The notes below the pieces were generated by a model, which saw only the letters and a program-made list of their open reading frames with translations, was not told the origin of the DNA and made no database searches. A stretch of 34,243 nt of DNA from a virus: positions 1 to 34,243 of the IMG/VR virus record IMGVR_UViG_3300030116_000265; one strand, written 5' to 3'. Each line of letters starts with the position of its first letter. Position 1 is the stretch's first letter. This document shows positions 13,390 through 21,271 of this stretch, piece by piece. The translations under genes and the position numbers were made by a program.

Positions 13390-14237
13390 GTTTTACATAT
13401 TCAACATTAAAAACAGCTATTCAAGACTGGACAGAAAACACTGAATCCACCTTTAAGAATAATCTAAGTTTCTTCATAAAAAACGCAGAAGAGCGCATTT
13501 TAAAAGAGGTGGATTTAGATCTTTTTCGTAAAAATGTAACTGGTACAACAACTTCTGGTAATGAGTTTCTTGCTGTTCCAGATGATTATTTGGCCTCTTT
13601 TAGTTTAAGTGTTACAAATTCTAGCACTAAAGAATTTGTGTTGTTGAAAGATGTAAACTTTTTGCAAGAGTTTAATCCTACAGGCGCTACTGGTGTACCT
13701 AAATATTACGCTCTTTATGATGTTAATAATTTTATTTTAGCGCCGACACCAAATGCGGCTTTTTCAGCCGAACTTCATTATTATTATAGACCTACCAGCT
13801 TAACAAATAGTTCATTTACTTTAACAGTAAGCAGTGTAAGTGGAACATTTGTTGCTGGAGAGACAATCACAGGCGGTACAAGTGGTGCCAGCACTACAAT
13901 AAACTCTGTGCCAAGTGGCACTACAATGATTATCGTTATACCAAGTAATGATTTAACAGTTGGTGAGACTGTAACTGGAGCTACAAGCGGCGCAACAGGA
14001 ACAGTGGTTTCCACTAGCGCAGACTCAACTTTGACCTGGTTAAGTGAAAACGCTCCAAATACATTATTGTATGGTTCTTTAGTTGAGGCGTATACTTTTA
14101 TGAAGGGTGAGACTGATATTCTTCAGCTTTACATTGCTAGGTACACTGAGTCTCTAACCAGACTTAGAAATTATGCTAGTGGTGTTGAGAACTCAGACGC
14201 ATATCGTGAAGGGTTAGTAAGGGCAAATAAAACATGA
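13386..14237 (+). CDS. Phage adaptor protein (SU10-type) with inserted repeat domain
   Basis: The 283-residue protein has an N-terminal helical part (TYSTLKTAIQDWTENTESTF, AEERILKEVDLDLFRKN), a beta part (FLAVPDDYLASFSLSV, PKYYALYDVNNFILAPTP) and a C-terminal helical part (LLYGSLVEAYTFMKGETDIL, YTESLTRLRNYA). This matches the SU10-like adaptor family that joins portal to tail. Between about 141 and 215 an extra Gly/Thr-rich domain with two related units (FVAGETITGGTSGA, LTVGETVTGATSGA) is inserted. Such units are common in marine phage surface proteins, and the insertion may project outward. Coupling is by ATGA at both ends. Confidence 0.78.
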   Translation: MSFTYSTLKTAIQDWTENTESTFKNNLSFFIKNAEERILKEVDLDLFRKNVTGTTTSGNEFLAVPDDYLASFSLSVTNSSTKEFVLLKDVNFLQEFNPTGATGVPKYYALYDVNNFILAPTPNAAFSAELHYYYRPTSLTNSSFTLTVSSVSGTFVAGETITGGTSGASTTINSVPSGTTMIIVIPSNDLTVGETVTGATSGATGTVVSTSADSTLTWLSENAPNTLLYGSLVEAYTFMKGETDILQLYIARYTESLTRLRNYASGVENSDAYREGLVRANKT

Positions 14238-14911
14238 AGGTAGCCATAGTTGGTCTTGGTGGCAGCTACGCTGACTATATGTCTGCGCGTATTGCCTCTC
14301 AAGAATTTGATGAGGTATGGGGCATAAATTGTATCGGCGCTGTTATACACGTTGATAAAACATTTATGATGGATCCTGTGTCTAGGTTTTTAGATACAGA
14401 AAACGCAGGAACACAAACAGGTGTTGCTCGTGAGTTTTTAAAAAAAAATAAAAACCCTATATACACTTGTCAGTTAGATGACAGAGTGGATCAATTAAAA
14501 CTGTATCCCTTAGAAAAAGTAACTAAAGAATTAGGTTATTGTTATTTTAACAATACTGTAGCTTATGCTGTTGCTTATGCAATTTGGAGTAAAGTTACTT
14601 GTATTTGTTTATATGGCATAGATTACACATACAAAAATGTAAGTATGGCAGAGTCTGGTAGAGCTTGTGTGGAGTTTTGGTGCGGTATAGCCGCAACTAA
14701 AGGGATTAAGTTGGAGATAGCGCATAGATCTAGCTTGTTAGACACAAATGTACCAGATAATGAAAAATTATATGGTTATCATAGATTAGATGATCCGCTT
14801 GTGCAAACAGTGCAAGATGGCAATTTAATGATTGTTAGACAATCAGAATTTAAATCGCCAGAGCCTATTGAACATGAACCTGTAATTTTTGGAAGGCATG
14901 ACAATGTTTGA
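14234..14911 (+). CDS. Rossmann-like protein, possible glycosyltransferase-fold enzyme
   Basis: The 225-residue protein starts MKVAIVGLGGSYADYMSARI, a beta-strand/Gly-rich-loop/helix unit. It continues with FDEVWGINCIGAVIHVDKTF and MMDP, and later has CLYGIDYTYKN and a helix ending in KGIKLEIAH. The order of Gly loop, N..D..F..DP and YGIDYTY loosely recalls the DUF115 and GT42 (sialyltransferase-type) folds. That is inference, and no catalytic residue is proven. I remember homologues in marine podoviruses at the same tail locus without function. It is odd for a soluble enzyme-like protein to be embedded in the tail operon. Confidence 0.7.
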   Translation: MKVAIVGLGGSYADYMSARIASQEFDEVWGINCIGAVIHVDKTFMMDPVSRFLDTENAGTQTGVAREFLKKNKNPIYTCQLDDRVDQLKLYPLEKVTKELGYCYFNNTVAYAVAYAIWSKVTCICLYGIDYTYKNVSMAESGRACVEFWCGIAATKGIKLEIAHRSSLLDTNVPDNEKLYGYHRLDDPLVQTVQDGNLMIVRQSEFKSPEPIEHEPVIFGRHDNV

Positions 14912-15191
14912 AGTTAATATTGGATCTGTAGGATCAGTTAATGTTGTATCGTCTGATAATGGCGGATTATCTAATGATCAAATAGCTGACATGGCGGCAG
15001 ATAAAATCATGTATATATCTGATGAAGCTCCTGAACCGATTAGATTGCAAGCTGAAGCTTTTAAGGATAGAGTTAGGAATTTAGTCCAATATTATGTAGA
15101 GTTGGCTAGAAGAGAAGAACGTGCTACAATTTGCGCGAAGGTCCGTGAGGCGGGTCAACATCAATTAGCTGACGCTATAGGGAGACTGTAA
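14904..15191 (+). CDS. Small conserved phage protein, helical C-terminus
   Basis: The 95-residue product begins MFEVNIGSVGSVNVVSSDNG, then has two helices (AADKIMYISDEAPEPIRLQA, DRVRNLVQYYVELARREERA), ending GQHQLADAIGRL. Related proteins sit near tail genes in other phages, and their role is unknown to me. ATG 14904 is preferred because GGAAGG at 14891-14896 is 7 bases away. ATG 14898 and TTG 14889 are in the same frame. It overlaps the preceding gene by 8 bases and the next by one (TAATG). Confidence 0.72.
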   Translation: MFEVNIGSVGSVNVVSSDNGGLSNDQIADMAADKIMYISDEAPEPIRLQAEAFKDRVRNLVQYYVELARREERATICAKVREAGQHQLADAIGRL

Positions 15192-15643
15192 TGGCAATAG
15201 CACAAGCAATGTGTACCGCATTCAAACAAGAGTTGATGTTGGGTACGCATAATTTTGCAACAAATGGCAACGCTTTTAAGCTTGCTTTATATGCAGAAGG
15301 CAGCGGTGGAAAGTCTAGCACTACTGCTACTTTAGGAGCAACAACCACTGCATTTACCACGACAGGTGAAGTAGCTTCTAGTGGCACATATGCTACAGGT
15401 GGTGGAACACTTACAAAAGTCGCGCCAACTACATCTGGAACCACAGCATTTACTGATTTTGCTGATCTTAGCTTTACCACAGCTACAATTACTGCAATGG
15501 GCGCTTTGATATATAACAGCACTAACAGCAACAAGGCCGTTGCAGTTTTGGACTTTTCTTCAAATAAAACCTCAACCTCTGGCACATTTACCATTCAGTT
15601 TCCAACAGCCGATGCAAGTAACGCTATTATTCGTATAGCTTAA
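15191..15643 (+). CDS. Tail-region structural protein, beta-rich
   Basis: The 150-residue protein starts MAIAQAMCTAFKQELMLGTH and NAFKLALY, then has Thr/Gly-rich strands and ends with MGALIYNS, KAVAVLDF and FPTADASNAIIRIA. This set (MC.SFK.E...GTH, ALIYN....AVAVLDF, F.I.FP..DA..AIIRI) is familiar from many phage tail loci and probably forms a beta sandwich. It is likely a virion component, but its exact place (tail tip, fibre or neck) is unknown. It starts at TAATG. Confidence 0.75.
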   Translation: MAIAQAMCTAFKQELMLGTHNFATNGNAFKLALYAEGSGGKSSTTATLGATTTAFTTTGEVASSGTYATGGGTLTKVAPTTSGTTAFTDFADLSFTTATITAMGALIYNSTNSNKAVAVLDFSSNKTSTSGTFTIQFPTADASNAIIRIA

Positions 15644-15655
15644 CGGAGTGACGCG

Positions 15656-16222
15656 GTGACTGTATCTGGATGGGGTAGAGGCACTTGGGGCGAAGGTGCT
15701 TGGAACCAAGCCATACCAATTACTGTCACGGGTGTTTCAGCTACAGCCTCCGCTGGTGCTGTAACCCCAGCAGGAACTGTTCTGCATGTACCCACGGGCG
15801 TAGCAGCCACTGGAGCCGTAGGAAACTTAACTCTTACAGGCACAGCCCTTTTTTCAGTTACAGGTGTGGCAGGAACTTCTGCTCTTGGCGATGAACAAAC
15901 CAACGCTGGAGCAAGGGTAATAGGTGTTGGCGCTGTAGCCACGACAAGTTTAGGAGAAGAGGGGATTACGGGATCTTCTCTTTTATCTCTCACAGGAGTT
16001 TCAAGCGCAGCCGAATTAAGCACTGGAACGGTTACTTTCCCATTATCTATAGGAGTTTTTCCGACAGGGGTTACAGCGACAGGAAATACTGCTATAGTTC
16101 TCGTGTACACGGATGTTATACCGTCACAAACGCCAAATTGGGTTTCTGTGGCAGGTGTTACAACAATTTGGAGTGATGTAACGCCGTCACAAACACCGTC
16201 TTGGACAGATAAGGCGGCATAG
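15656..16222 (+). CDS. Repetitive structural protein starting with a GWGRGTWGEG motif
   Basis: The 188-residue protein has a GTG start at 15656 with GGAG seven bases before it. It opens MTVSGWGRGTWGEGAWNQ, a Trp/Gly motif that also occurs in the nozzle gene (GWGAGTWGRFTWG). Then come four or five imperfect units of about 25 residues with the core VTGV.A....G. The C-terminus carries two SQTPNW/SQTPSW units. It is probably an elongated beta structure on the virion, such as a fibre or nozzle accessory. Function is inferred only from composition and place. Confidence 0.7.
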   Translation: MTVSGWGRGTWGEGAWNQAIPITVTGVSATASAGAVTPAGTVLHVPTGVAATGAVGNLTLTGTALFSVTGVAGTSALGDEQTNAGARVIGVGAVATTSLGEEGITGSSLLSLTGVSSAAELSTGTVTFPLSIGVFPTGVTATGNTAIVLVYTDVIPSQTPNWVSVAGVTTIWSDVTPSQTPSWTDKAA

Positions 16223-16231
16223 GAGTAATAA

Positions 16232-16744
16232 ATGGCAAGCTCGTTTAGTACAAACCTTGGCATAGAAAAGCCAGCTACAGGGGAGTTATCTGGTAGTTGG
16301 GGCGATGTCACCAACTTTAATTTTGACATATTTGATAGAGTTTTAGGTGCTTCAGATCTTACTGCTTCAGACCTCACGACAGACCTCACCATACGATTAG
16401 GATCTCCTACATCTGGACAAAGTAATGTTCAAACAGGCATGTTTGCTGTAATAAACCTTAAAGACAGTGGTTCTGACTTAGGCGGCACTAATGTTGTAAC
16501 AATCGCGCCTAACACCGCTACTAAATTTTTTATAATTAAAAATTCTTTGACGGGCAGCAGGGCAGCCACCATAAAACAAGGAACAGGATCTACAGTGTCT
16601 ATACCAAACGGAACAACGGACATTGTATTTTGTGACGGGGCTGGGTCTGGAGCCGCTGTCACGGGGGTTGCAGCCTCTTTAAATATTGCAGACAATACTG
16701 AGGTGGCTGGTACAGCTACTGCTTTAGCCATAGCTTTAGGATAG
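16232..16744 (+). CDS. Tail fibre-type protein
   Basis: The 170-residue protein begins MASSFSTNLGIEKPATGELS with GSWGDVTNFNFDIFDRVL. This is the well-known start of phage tail/fibre proteins (S..L.IE.P..GE.SG.WGD.TN.N). Two later hydrophobic strands, FAVINLKDSG and KFFIIKNSLTG, fit beta prism or sandwich folds. It is probably one of the fibres or fibre adaptors. GGAGTAATAA before the ATG gives a ribosome site. Confidence 0.75.
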   Translation: MASSFSTNLGIEKPATGELSGSWGDVTNFNFDIFDRVLGASDLTASDLTTDLTIRLGSPTSGQSNVQTGMFAVINLKDSGSDLGGTNVVTIAPNTATKFFIIKNSLTGSRAATIKQGTGSTVSIPNGTTDIVFCDGAGSGAAVTGVAASLNIADNTEVAGTATALAIALG

Positions 16745-16753
16745 GAGTTAAAA

Positions 16754-17209
16754 ATGGCAAATGATGGATCCGCAACAATACAGGCGACAGTTTTGCCAGA
16801 CGAGATTGCTAAGACCTTTTCTGCAAGCATGACTGTTACTCCTGCTGATGCCAACGATAAGTGGTATTACAAAAAGACTAGCGTTTCTAACTCAAGCACA
16901 GACTTGATCGCTGGTAATTACACAGATTACACCGCAGTTGACGATGACACAGCACCTACCGCTGTGGCTACGGGTGACAAAGTAAAGTTCTTGTTTATCA
17001 AGAATGTAGATACCAACAGCCGTAGCATTTATATAGTTTTGGATGCTGGCACGGCATCATCTAGTGCAACTGATGGTATTACGATTGGTCCAAGCGAGGC
17101 TTTTGTAGCCAGACTGCCAAACACAACCGTAGCGGATATACACGCTATTTCATCTGCATCAACAGCCGAAGTCATAGTATGTGCTTTACTAGATGATGTA
17201 AGTGAATAA
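16754..17209 (+). CDS. Tail-associated structural protein
   Basis: The 151-residue beta-rich protein contains VKFLFIKNVDTNSRSIYIVL, ITIGPSEAFVARLPNTTVAD and HAISSAS..EVIVCALLDDV. This combination (K..FIKN......IYI.LD....IGP.E.F...PN...D.HA.S) is known to me from marine phage tail modules as hypothetical or structural. It resembles the partner at 17220 (sandwich with MVFLAKDIPIP). It is probably part of the tail or fibre base. It has an AGGAG site. Confidence 0.72.
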   Translation: MANDGSATIQATVLPDEIAKTFSASMTVTPADANDKWYYKKTSVSNSSTDLIAGNYTDYTAVDDDTAPTAVATGDKVKFLFIKNVDTNSRSIYIVLDAGTASSSATDGITIGPSEAFVARLPNTTVADIHAISSASTAEVIVCALLDDVSE

Positions 17210-17219
17210 GGAGTAGAAC

Positions 17220-17549
17220 ATGGCTAATACCTTTAAAAATAAGGTGTTCAACGGTGGATCAGCCAGTGCCAATTCAGATATGGCTGTTTACACCGTGCCA
17301 AGTTCTACCACTACCGTTGTTATTGGTCTGACCCTGGCGAACACTTCATCTTCTCAAATCACTGCTGACATAAAGCTAAACGCTGGAGATATGGTGTTTC
17401 TGGCAAAAGACATACCGATTCCTGCGGCATCTAGTTTTGAATATATGGCAGGTAACAAGATTGTCATGGAGACAGGGCATAGCCTGATTGTGCAAAGTGA
17501 CACGGCAAACAGCTTAGATACTGTAGCGAGTATAATGGAGATCACTTAA
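17220..17549 (+). CDS. Small beta-sandwich tail protein
   Basis: The 109-residue protein is strand-rich: MAVYTVPSSTTTVVIGLTLA, ADIKLNAGDMVFLAKDIPIP, FEYMAGNKIVMETGHSLIVQ and DTVASIMEIT. This resembles small virion proteins from marine phage tail loci. It follows 16754 with GGAG spacing and ends in TAATG with a fibre gene, so it probably belongs to the base of the host-recognition apparatus. No enzymatic motif is seen. Confidence 0.7.
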   Translation: MANTFKNKVFNGGSASANSDMAVYTVPSSTTTVVIGLTLANTSSSQITADIKLNAGDMVFLAKDIPIPAASSFEYMAGNKIVMETGHSLIVQSDTANSLDTVASIMEIT

Positions 17550-18001
17550 TGCCACTTCTTGGAAACACATTAGTATCCAGTTTCAAGGCTAGACCTACTC
17601 GGCAGGAGTTTAGTGGTGATGGATCTACCACCACATTTACCTTGAATCAGACAGTTCGTGCAGAGGATGTGGTCGTTTCCGTAGATGGAGTGGTTCAGGA
17701 ACCAACTGGATCATATACCATACCTGATGGCACTACTTTGACTTTTAGTGCCGCGCCATCAAGTAACTCCGGCAACAATATCTTTGTTATGTACATGGGT
17801 GTATCCTCTGGATCCATTTCACCTGCCGCAGAAAACAGAGGCAACTTTAAGTCTGGTGGTATCTTTCGTACAAACAATCAAAGCCTGACTGTAGACACCA
17901 CTATCCTAGCCACAGAGAACGCCAACGTAACTGGTCCGTTTACTGTGGCTTCTGGTGTTACACTTACAGTCGAATCTGGCGGGACGTTGGTGACGCTATG
18001 A
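17549..18001 (+). CDS. Tail fibre protein with T7-fibre-like beta domain
   Basis: The 150-residue protein begins MPLLGNTLVSSFKARPTRQE. It continues FSGDGSTTTFTLNQTV, DVVVSVDGVVQEPTGSYTI and GTTLTFSAAP, a domain pattern found near the start of many phage fibres (GDG..T.FTL......V.V.VDGV.Q.P...Y.......L.F..AP). The C-terminus is a beta-helix-like repeat tail (VASGVTLTVESGGTLVTL). It is short for a full fibre, so it may be the anchor to which the GDLA-type proteins that follow attach. TAATG start, ATGA end. Confidence 0.75.
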   Translation: MPLLGNTLVSSFKARPTRQEFSGDGSTTTFTLNQTVRAEDVVVSVDGVVQEPTGSYTIPDGTTLTFSAAPSSNSGNNIFVMYMGVSSGSISPAAENRGNFKSGGIFRTNNQSLTVDTTILATENANVTGPFTVASGVTLTVESGGTLVTL

Positions 18002-18393
18002 GTACATTAAAAGCAGATACCGTACAAAGCACAGGCGGTGGCGCGACTACGTTGACGAAGCAAAGTGCGGCAAAATGTTTTGGTAGTTGTGACTTTTCAA
18101 CAAACTCAACAGCCGATTTACTTTCTGGGAGTCTAAATGCTTCTGGTTTAACTGATAATGGCACTGGTGATGGAACGATAGCCTTTACAAACAATTTTAA
18201 TTCTACCACACATGCGTTTCAATTTAATGTTGCATTTGATAGCGGTAGTGCAAATGATGATGTTGGTAATGTTGGTCATTACAGGCAAGCTAGGTCAGCT
18301 TCCAGTATGAGATTTGTGGCGCAAGTTCCAAACACACTTGCTGCGGATGACTCTGAACATATTACGTTCACAGTTCACGGAGACTTAGCATGA
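17998..18393 (+). CDS. GDLA-family tail protein, copy 1 of 7
   Basis: The 131-residue protein has the family order seen seven times in this locus: an N-terminal LKADT, then AAKCF at 24-28, SLNASGLTDNGTG at 45-57, a variable beta-rich second half, and a C-terminal HGDLA. The conserved N-terminal half with variable C-terminal half is what receptor-facing fibre parts look like, though no receptor can be named. It follows fibre gene 17549 by ATGA and is coupled to copy 2 by ATGA. Confidence 0.75.
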   Translation: MSTLKADTVQSTGGGATTLTKQSAAKCFGSCDFSTNSTADLLSGSLNASGLTDNGTGDGTIAFTNNFNSTTHAFQFNVAFDSGSANDDVGNVGHYRQARSASSMRFVAQVPNTLAADDSEHITFTVHGDLA

Positions 18394-18791
18394 GTGAGGT
18401 AAAAACAGACAAACTTACTGGCGTAGGCACGGCTGGGTCTATTGTAGTCACGGGTGAAGGTAATAGCACAACCACTAATCTTCAGCAAGGGTTGGGGAAG
18501 GTTTGGTGTAACCAGACTAATGGAACAACCATAAATGATTCGTTCAATACAAGTTCTGTTGATGATAATGGAACAGGATCTTACGAAACTAATTTGACCA
18601 GCAGTATGTCTAGCAATGATTACGCAAGAAATGCTTTAGGTGGCACAGGTGGATATAGAACAAGTATAGATACTATCTCTCACGCTTCAAACACAGCATC
18701 AAGTATATACACCTATTGTGCCAGGACAGACACTGGTGCGGCGATTGATGTTGACGATGTAAGTTCTTTAGGGCATGGAGACTTAGCATAA
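18390..18791 (+). CDS. GDLA-family tail protein, copy 2 of 7
   Basis: The 133-residue protein has TGEGNSTTTNLQQGLGKVW (21-39), nearly the same as copy 6 at 21271 although the codons differ. DSFNTSSVDDNGTG (50-63) follows, and the end is GHGDLA. The central part (SMSSNDYARNALGGTGGY) is specific to this copy. It is likely a receptor-binding or fibre accessory protein by context. TAATG couples it to copy 3. Confidence 0.75.
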   Translation: MSEVKTDKLTGVGTAGSIVVTGEGNSTTTNLQQGLGKVWCNQTNGTTINDSFNTSSVDDNGTGSYETNLTSSMSSNDYARNALGGTGGYRTSIDTISHASNTASSIYTYCARTDTGAAIDVDDVSSLGHGDLA

Positions 18792-19171
18792 TGGCACTAG
18801 GAAAAATAAAAGCAGATACCCTAGAACATAGCACCTCCGGCTCTGTAGATACAAAGTTTGTTGTTGAGGGTAGTGCGAAAGCACGAGGTCATTTTGAGGG
18901 TAGTGATGCGACTTTGGATGACAGCCTAAATACATCAAGTTTAACAGATAACGGCGGCAATGGTAGCTTCTCACCGCAGCTAACAAGTAGTTTTGCAAAT
19001 GTAAATTATTCAGCAGTAACAGAATGTGCAAATACTTCTAATACAGCAAGTAACAGTGGTTCTAAAGCGCAGACATACGCGACAGGTAGTTTTAACATAG
19101 TAACCACTCAAAACGGTACAGGAGCTGATATAGATGATACTATTTACATAGCAGTTGGAGACTTAGCATAA
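18791..19171 (+). CDS. GDLA-family tail protein, copy 3 of 7
   Basis: The 126-residue protein has IKADT near the start, VVEGSAKAR at 24-32, DSLNTSSLTDNGGNG at 44-58, SSFANVNYS, and ends VGDLA. The VAEGSAKAW element of copy 7 (21663) is close to this copy's VVEGSAKAR, so copies 3 and 7 form a subgroup. TAATG links the stop to the gene at 19171, which is not a family member. Confidence 0.75.
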   Translation: MALGKIKADTLEHSTSGSVDTKFVVEGSAKARGHFEGSDATLDDSLNTSSLTDNGGNGSFSPQLTSSFANVNYSAVTECANTSNTASNSGSKAQTYATGSFNIVTTQNGTGADIDDTIYIAVGDLA

Positions 19172-19647
19172 TGGAAACACCAGAGTTTCAAGGCACACAT
19201 TTATGGGACAGACTCTGCTGGGCAAAAGAAAACCTAGAGGGTTATCAGTCAGACTATCGTGTAGTGTACGAAGATAGCGTTGATGAGTGCGCTAAAGTTC
19301 TTATCCCTGACCCCAACTGGATGGCTTGTGCGTTGCAGGGCGGTATCCTGCCACCAGTGCAAGTATACTGGGAACTAGCCAAAGATGAGGCACAGCCCGA
19401 CTTTAAGAAGCACACAAGAGGATATTTGCTTCATAACACAGAGCCTGTTGAGGCGATGACAGAAGAGCAAGCAATCGAGTATTTGATTATGAAAGACTGC
19501 CCACAGCACGTTTGGCGTGAGTGGGATAGCGGAAACAAACCAAAACTGGTAATATGCCGCAAAGAACAGCTTCCAGCGACAAGAGAGTGGCGCAACGCTT
19601 GGAAGATTAGTGAAGAACTAGCCACTGATGAAACCGTAGCCGCATAG
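19171..19647 (+). CDS. Acidic phage tail-module protein, probable fibre assembly factor
   Basis: The 158-residue acidic soluble protein has no repeats: METPEFQGTHLWDRLCWAKE, then PDPNWMACALQGGILPPVQVYWELAKDE split by variable residues, and CPQHVWREW. The PDPNWMA....G phrase is familiar from marine phage fibre regions. Soluble acidic proteins encoded straight after fibres are often fibre chaperones, and this is my inference here. It starts at TAATG after a GDLA copy and uses that copy's GGAG as ribosome site. Confidence 0.65.
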   Translation: METPEFQGTHLWDRLCWAKENLEGYQSDYRVVYEDSVDECAKVLIPDPNWMACALQGGILPPVQVYWELAKDEAQPDFKKHTRGYLLHNTEPVEAMTEEQAIEYLIMKDCPQHVWREWDSGNKPKLVICRKEQLPATREWRNAWKISEELATDETVAA

Positions 19648-19657
19648 GAGAAACCTC

Positions 19658-20032
19658 ATGGCACCAACAACATATATCGTAGATAAGGACGGTAATCAGA
19701 TTGATGCTTCAACCGCTACCGTTCCATCAGACCGTCACTTCAGAGGCGCATGGACTCTGAATGGCAAAGTCATCTCTGAGGACATGACAAAAGCCAAAGA
19801 AATATTTAAGGATAAAATTCGTGAAGTACGTCAGCCACTGCTTGATGCAGAAGATGTCGTATATATGAAAGCATTAGAGGCTGACGATGCCTCTGCAAAA
19901 ACTGCATCTGTAGCTAAGAAGAAGGCTTTGCGTGATGCACCAGCCGCTTCAGCGATTGACAATGCAGATACGATTGCAAAATTAAAAGCCGCTTGGGACA
20001 CATCTGTATTGGGTGACAGCCCTTACGCATAA
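19658..20032 (+). CDS. Probable tail fibre assembly/chaperone protein
   Basis: The 124-residue protein starts TYIVDKDGNQID and has GAWTLNGKVISEDMTKAKEI, a short strand-rich N-terminal domain. A long helix follows (IREVRQPLLDAEDVVYMKAL, SVAKKKALRDAPA). The helical part with R.PLL.A.D...M.A.E......VA..K..LRD.P is typical of the C-terminal part of tail fibre assembly proteins. It would help fold or attach the fibres around it. It has an AGGAG-like site and ends before GDLA copy 4. Confidence 0.72.
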   Translation: MAPTTYIVDKDGNQIDASTATVPSDRHFRGAWTLNGKVISEDMTKAKEIFKDKIREVRQPLLDAEDVVYMKALEADDASAKTASVAKKKALRDAPAASAIDNADTIAKLKAAWDTSVLGDSPYA

Positions 20033-20043
20033 GGAAATAAGTT

Positions 20044-20439
20044 ATGGCACTGACTCAAGTAATAGGCACAGGTATTGGTGCAAGTAACACTGTCACTTCT
20101 GAGGGCGGTGCTGTAACTACTTCTTTGCAACAGGGTTTGGCAAAATGTTTTGCTTTCTTTGACCAGAGAACAGGCAATGTGCTTCGTGATTCATTTAACA
20201 CCAGCTCTGTATCAGATGAAGGTGCTGGTGATGCTCGTTGGAATATAACCAATGCAATGTCCAGTGTTTACAGCAATTTAAGTGGCACAACAGCTAGAAG
20301 TGGTACTCACGGTCTTTCAGGCGGTGGGGGTAATATGATGCTCAGTACATCACAATGGAGAGTTGTTACATCAGAGTCTGAATCACAAACTACTGAAGAT
20401 GCAGAGTGGTCAGCGACAGGACATGGAGACTTAGCGTAA
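20044..20439 (+). CDS. GDLA-family tail protein, copy 4 of 7
   Basis: The 131-residue protein contains VTTSLQQGLAKCF (24-36), DSFNTSSVSDEGAG (49-62) and C-terminal GHGDLA. It lacks the LKADT start of other copies, having VIGTGIGASNTVTSEGGAV instead. The second half (HGLSGGGGNMMLSTSQWRV) is unique. It is related most to copies 2 and 6 by the LQQGL element. TAATG leads into a second fibre gene. Confidence 0.75.
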   Translation: MALTQVIGTGIGASNTVTSEGGAVTTSLQQGLAKCFAFFDQRTGNVLRDSFNTSSVSDEGAGDARWNITNAMSSVYSNLSGTTARSGTHGLSGGGGNMMLSTSQWRVVTSESESQTTEDAEWSATGHGDLA

Positions 20440-20897
20440 TGCCATACATAGGAAAATCTCCAGAGTTTGGTGTTCGCAACCGCTTCGTGTATCAAGCCAC
20501 AGCTAGTCAAACGACATTCAGTGGCAGTGATGGCGATGCGAAGACACTAAAGTATACAGATAGCCTGTATATGGACGTATATCAGAATGGTGTGCTTCTC
20601 AAGCCTGGAACTGATTATGCAGCTACGACAGGCACAAGTGTTGTATTAGTTACAGCCGCCAGCTTAAACGACATTGTTGAGATGGTGGTCTATGATACCT
20701 TTGCTATATCCAGCAGTTACACAAAGACAGAGAGTGACACACGCTATCCGTTCAAGGGAAACAACAGCATCATTCGCTTGAATGGGCAGACTATCTCTGC
20801 TGACATCACGATTGACAGCGATGAGAATGGCGTGTCGGCTGGTCCGATTACACAGAACGCCACAGTCACCGTTAATGGCTATTGGAGTATCGTATGA
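20439..20897 (+). CDS. Second short tail fibre protein
   Basis: The 152-residue protein starts MPYIGKSPEFGVRNRFVYQA. It continues ATASQTTFSGSDGDAKTLKY, YMDVYQNGVLLKPGTDYAAT and NDIVEMVVYDTF, a common fibre N-domain in marine phages (MPYIG..P..G.R..F.Y.ATA.QT.FSG.D.......Y.D....V..NGV.L....DY). It ends with a beta-rich tail (SADITIDSDENGVSAGPIT). The start is the TAATG at 20439, since 11 upstream codons in the same frame lie in the previous gene. It parallels the fibre gene at 17549 as head of a second cassette. Confidence 0.8.
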   Translation: MPYIGKSPEFGVRNRFVYQATASQTTFSGSDGDAKTLKYTDSLYMDVYQNGVLLKPGTDYAATTGTSVVLVTAASLNDIVEMVVYDTFAISSSYTKTESDTRYPFKGNNSIIRLNGQTISADITIDSDENGVSAGPITQNATVTVNGYWSIV

Positions 20898-21271
20898 CCA
20901 GTGTATTGAATGTGGATACTATTGCTGACAAGGCGGGTACTGGTCCAGTTGCGCTAACTAAGCAAGAAGCGGCAAAGGCATGGATAAACTTAAACGGTAA
21001 TAGCACTATTGCAGCTCGTGATTCACTTAATGTGAGCGGTATAACAGATGAGGGGACGGGTGAATATACCGTAGCGTTTTCGTCAAGCTTTGCGAATGTA
21101 AATTTTTGCACAACACAAGCGCACGAATATTCAATTGATGCTACTGGTAATTCAAGTTTTATGAGTTTTTATACATACACTGCTTCAAGCATTAGAGTTG
21201 AGTTGCACTATAGTGGAACAAACTATGACCATGAAATAATATTAATGGCCTCAACAGGAGACCTCGCATAA
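20894..21271 (+). CDS. GDLA-family tail protein, copy 5 of 7
   Basis: The 125-residue protein has LNVDTI, LTKQEAAKAW (21-30), DSLNVSGITDEGTG (43-56), SSSFANVNF, and ends STGDLA. The LTKQ.AAK element is shared with copy 1 at 17998, making those two a subgroup. Each of them directly follows a fibre gene by ATGA, so the two fibre-plus-copy pairs may be duplicated units. ATG 20894 (ATGA overlap) is used instead of the in-frame TTG at 20882. Confidence 0.75.
   Translation: MTSVLNVDTIADKAGTGPVALTKQEAAKAWINLNGNSTIAARDSLNVSGITDEGTGEYTVAFSSSFANVNFCTTQAHEYSIDATGNSSFMSFYTYTASSIRVELHYSGTNYDHEIILMASTGDLA

Noticed and set aside
15640-16392. Minus-strand ORF of 250 codons
   Set aside because: It lies opposite two well-supported plus-strand genes in Thr/Ala/Gly-rich sequence, which leaves reverse frames open by composition. 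No ribosome site or family features.
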